A stretch of 7,798 bases of DNA from assembly GCA_945861165.1 (NCBI GenBank), contig CAMATO010000044.1, forward strand, positions 1-7,798, written 5' to 3'. A program made the translations under genes and the position numbers. The notes under the pieces are model-generated. The model did no database searches and was not told the DNA's origin. It worked only from the letters and a program-made list of their open reading frames with translations. This document shows positions 6,700 to 7,798 of this stretch, one piece after another. Positions within the stretch are counted from its first letter, which is position 1, and every line of letters starts with the position of its first letter. Origin of the DNA: Bifidobacterium breve. GTDB lineage: Bacteria; Actinomycetota; Actinomycetes; S36-B12; UBA5976.

Positions 6700-7652
6700 C
6701 TTATGTCTTCTCTATGTGCAGCATTTATGATTTCTGAAAGTGAATTGATTGATTTTTCTTGCAATATTTCTGCCACTTCATCATGGATACGCACGCATGC
6801 TTCAGGATCATTAAAAACAGTTGTGCCCACACTTATGGCATTTGCACCAGCGGCAAAAAATTCGATTGCGTCTTTACCATTTCTTATGCCACCCATGCCA
6901 ATTATTGGAATATCTGGGAGAACTTTTCGAATTTGATAAACACATCTAACTGCCACTGGTCTAATCGCAGGACCAGATAGGCCACCGGTCTTTCCACTTA
7001 ACCTTGGTAAAAATGTGTCTGTGTCGATCACCATTCCCAATAATGTATTAATAACACTCAAGCCATCTGCTCCAGCTTTAACAACAGATTTGGCAATTGC
7101 CGTTATATCTGTGACATCGGGAGAGAGTTTGGCAAATAGTGGCATGTTTGCTGAAACATTTCTGCGCACACTATGAATGACATCAGCTGCTGACAAAGGA
7201 TCGCAGGCAAATACTTGTCCCCGATTTTCCACATTTGGACAAGAGATATTTACCTCAATACCAATTACTCCTGGAATATCTCTTAATTTGTCCGCTACCT
7301 TGCCAAATTCTTCAACGTTATTTCCAGCAATAGAAACTATGGTGCGTGCGCCTTTTTGTTGCAACCATTTCAAATCATTTTCGATGAAGTCATCGATTCC
7401 TGGACCTTGTAAACCAATTCCATTGAGCATTCCACTTGGTGTTTCAGCCATTCGTGGAGTTGCTCGTCCCGATCTGGGATTAAGCATCACACTTTTGGTA
7501 ACTACCGCGCCAATTGAGGTGATGTCAATAAATTGATCAAGTTCTTTTCCAGCAGCCGCACAACCAGAAGCTGTGAAGACTGGGGAAAGAAAGTTTAATT
7601 TAGCAACACTTGTCGACATATCAACACTTGTTGTTTGGGGCACTCTTTTCAT
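6696..7652 (-). CDS. pyrD: Dihydroorotate dehydrogenase, class 1B catalytic subunit
   Basis: Oxidises dihydroorotate to orotate, the fourth step of de novo UMP synthesis, as a soluble FMN enzyme working with PyrK. The 318-residue protein is an FMN-binding TIM barrel. Visible motifs are TASGC (27-31), VTKS with the FMN/substrate lysine K53, and NISCPNV (135-141) with catalytic Cys138. Also seen are KLSPDVTD from 175, GGLSGPAIRP from 223 and the phosphate-binding GMGGI (252-256). A catalytic cysteine rather than serine, and no N-terminal membrane helix, indicate class 1 rather than the quinone-linked class 2. The start at 7652 is ATG overlapping the pyrK stop, with AGGA eight bases upstream. 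Met12 (7619) would give a length closer to the usual 300-310 but has no ribosome binding site. The 3' end overlaps pyrF by 4 bases. Confidence 0.95.
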   Translation of the reverse strand: MKRVPQTTSVDMSTSVAKLNFLSPVFTASGCAAAGKELDQFIDITSIGAVVTKSVMLNPRSGRATPRMAETPSGMLNGIGLQGPGIDDFIENDLKWLQQKGARTIVSIAGNNVEEFGKVADKLRDIPGVIGIEVNISCPNVENRGQVFACDPLSAADVIHSVRRNVSANMPLFAKLSPDVTDITAIAKSVVKAGADGLSVINTLLGMVIDTDTFLPRLSGKTGGLSGPAIRPVAVRCVYQIRKVLPDIPIIGMGGIRNGKDAIEFFAAGANAISVGTTVFNDPEACVRIHDEVAEILQEKSINSLSEIINAAHREDIS

Positions 7653-7798
7653 TAATGTTTTCCTGCAACTGGTGCACCGTAAGTATCATCGGGTATTTGA
7701 CCAATTTCTCGCCAACGAACTTTGTCTCCCCTAAACGCTGGACCATCCACACAAGAACGAAGCATTCTGGTCACACCGTCATCACCAATAATTGGCAA
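7652..7798 (-). CDS. pyrK: Dihydroorotate dehydrogenase electron transfer subunit PyrK, C-terminal fragment
   Basis: Only the last 48 residues are in the window; the start lies beyond the right edge. PyrK carries FAD and a [2Fe-2S] cluster and passes electrons from the PyrD FMN to NAD+ in class 1B dihydroorotate dehydrogenase. The visible part contains RSCVDGPAF (residues 14-22 of the fragment). This corresponds to the CxxGPVF-like end of the family, whose cysteine is the last of the four cluster ligands. A GDKVRW segment follows, then a short tail ending GKH. The FAD and NAD domains and the other three cysteines are out of view. The stop codon TAA shares one base with the pyrD ATG (TAATG), so the two subunits are probably translationally coupled. 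The call rests on the short motif plus the adjacent class 1B PyrD, which needs this partner. Confidence 0.85.
   Translation of the reverse strand: MPIIGDDGVTRMLRSCVDGPAFRGDKVRWREIGQIPDDTYGAPVAGKH

Noticed and set aside
7177..7536. Plus-strand open frame of 119 codons
   Set aside because: Antisense to the catalytic core of pyrD, which is strongly conserved on the minus strand.

Overview
The window is one unbroken block of ten genes, all on the minus strand, so transcription runs from the right end to the left. In transcription order they are pyrK (3' end only), pyrD, pyrF, mihF, gmk, rpoZ, coaBC, metK, priA and def (5' end only). Gaps between genes are 15 to 44 bases, and three junctions overlap by 1 or 4 bases. 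No stretch without a gene reaches 50 bases. I see no RNA gene, mobile element, CRISPR array, riboswitch or convincing terminator.

The gene order, an actinobacterial mIHF protein and an omega subunit with actinobacterial sequence features place the window in Actinobacteria (Actinomycetota). A helicase-dead type of PriA agrees with this. By eye the base composition is only about 40% GC, spacers are very short, and TTG/GTG starts sit inside stop codons. That suggests a small, low-GC, streamlined actinobacterium, for example a freshwater acI/Nanopelagicales-type lineage. The phylum is secure; the lineage is an inference.

Region by region: 6007-7798 holds the end of de novo pyrimidine synthesis, with the two subunits of an NAD-linked dihydroorotate dehydrogenase (PyrK, PyrD class 1B) and OMP decarboxylase. 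4573-5962 holds the nucleoid protein mIHF, guanylate kinase and RNA polymerase omega. 2044-4542 holds two cofactor enzymes, bifunctional CoaBC (4'-phosphopantetheine) and MetK (S-adenosylmethionine). 1-2016 holds PriA and the start of peptide deformylase.

Together this is a conserved housekeeping cluster that supplies UMP, GDP, CoA precursor and SAM next to replication, transcription and translation factors. I found no clearly new biological system. The most unusual item is an acidic, glutamate-rich C-terminal extension of omega that roughly doubles the protein. Smaller oddities are a short bacterial-type PyrF where several well-known actinobacteria use a longer type, the class 1B DHODH, replaced active-site positions in CoaC, and a mihF start without a visible ribosome binding site.
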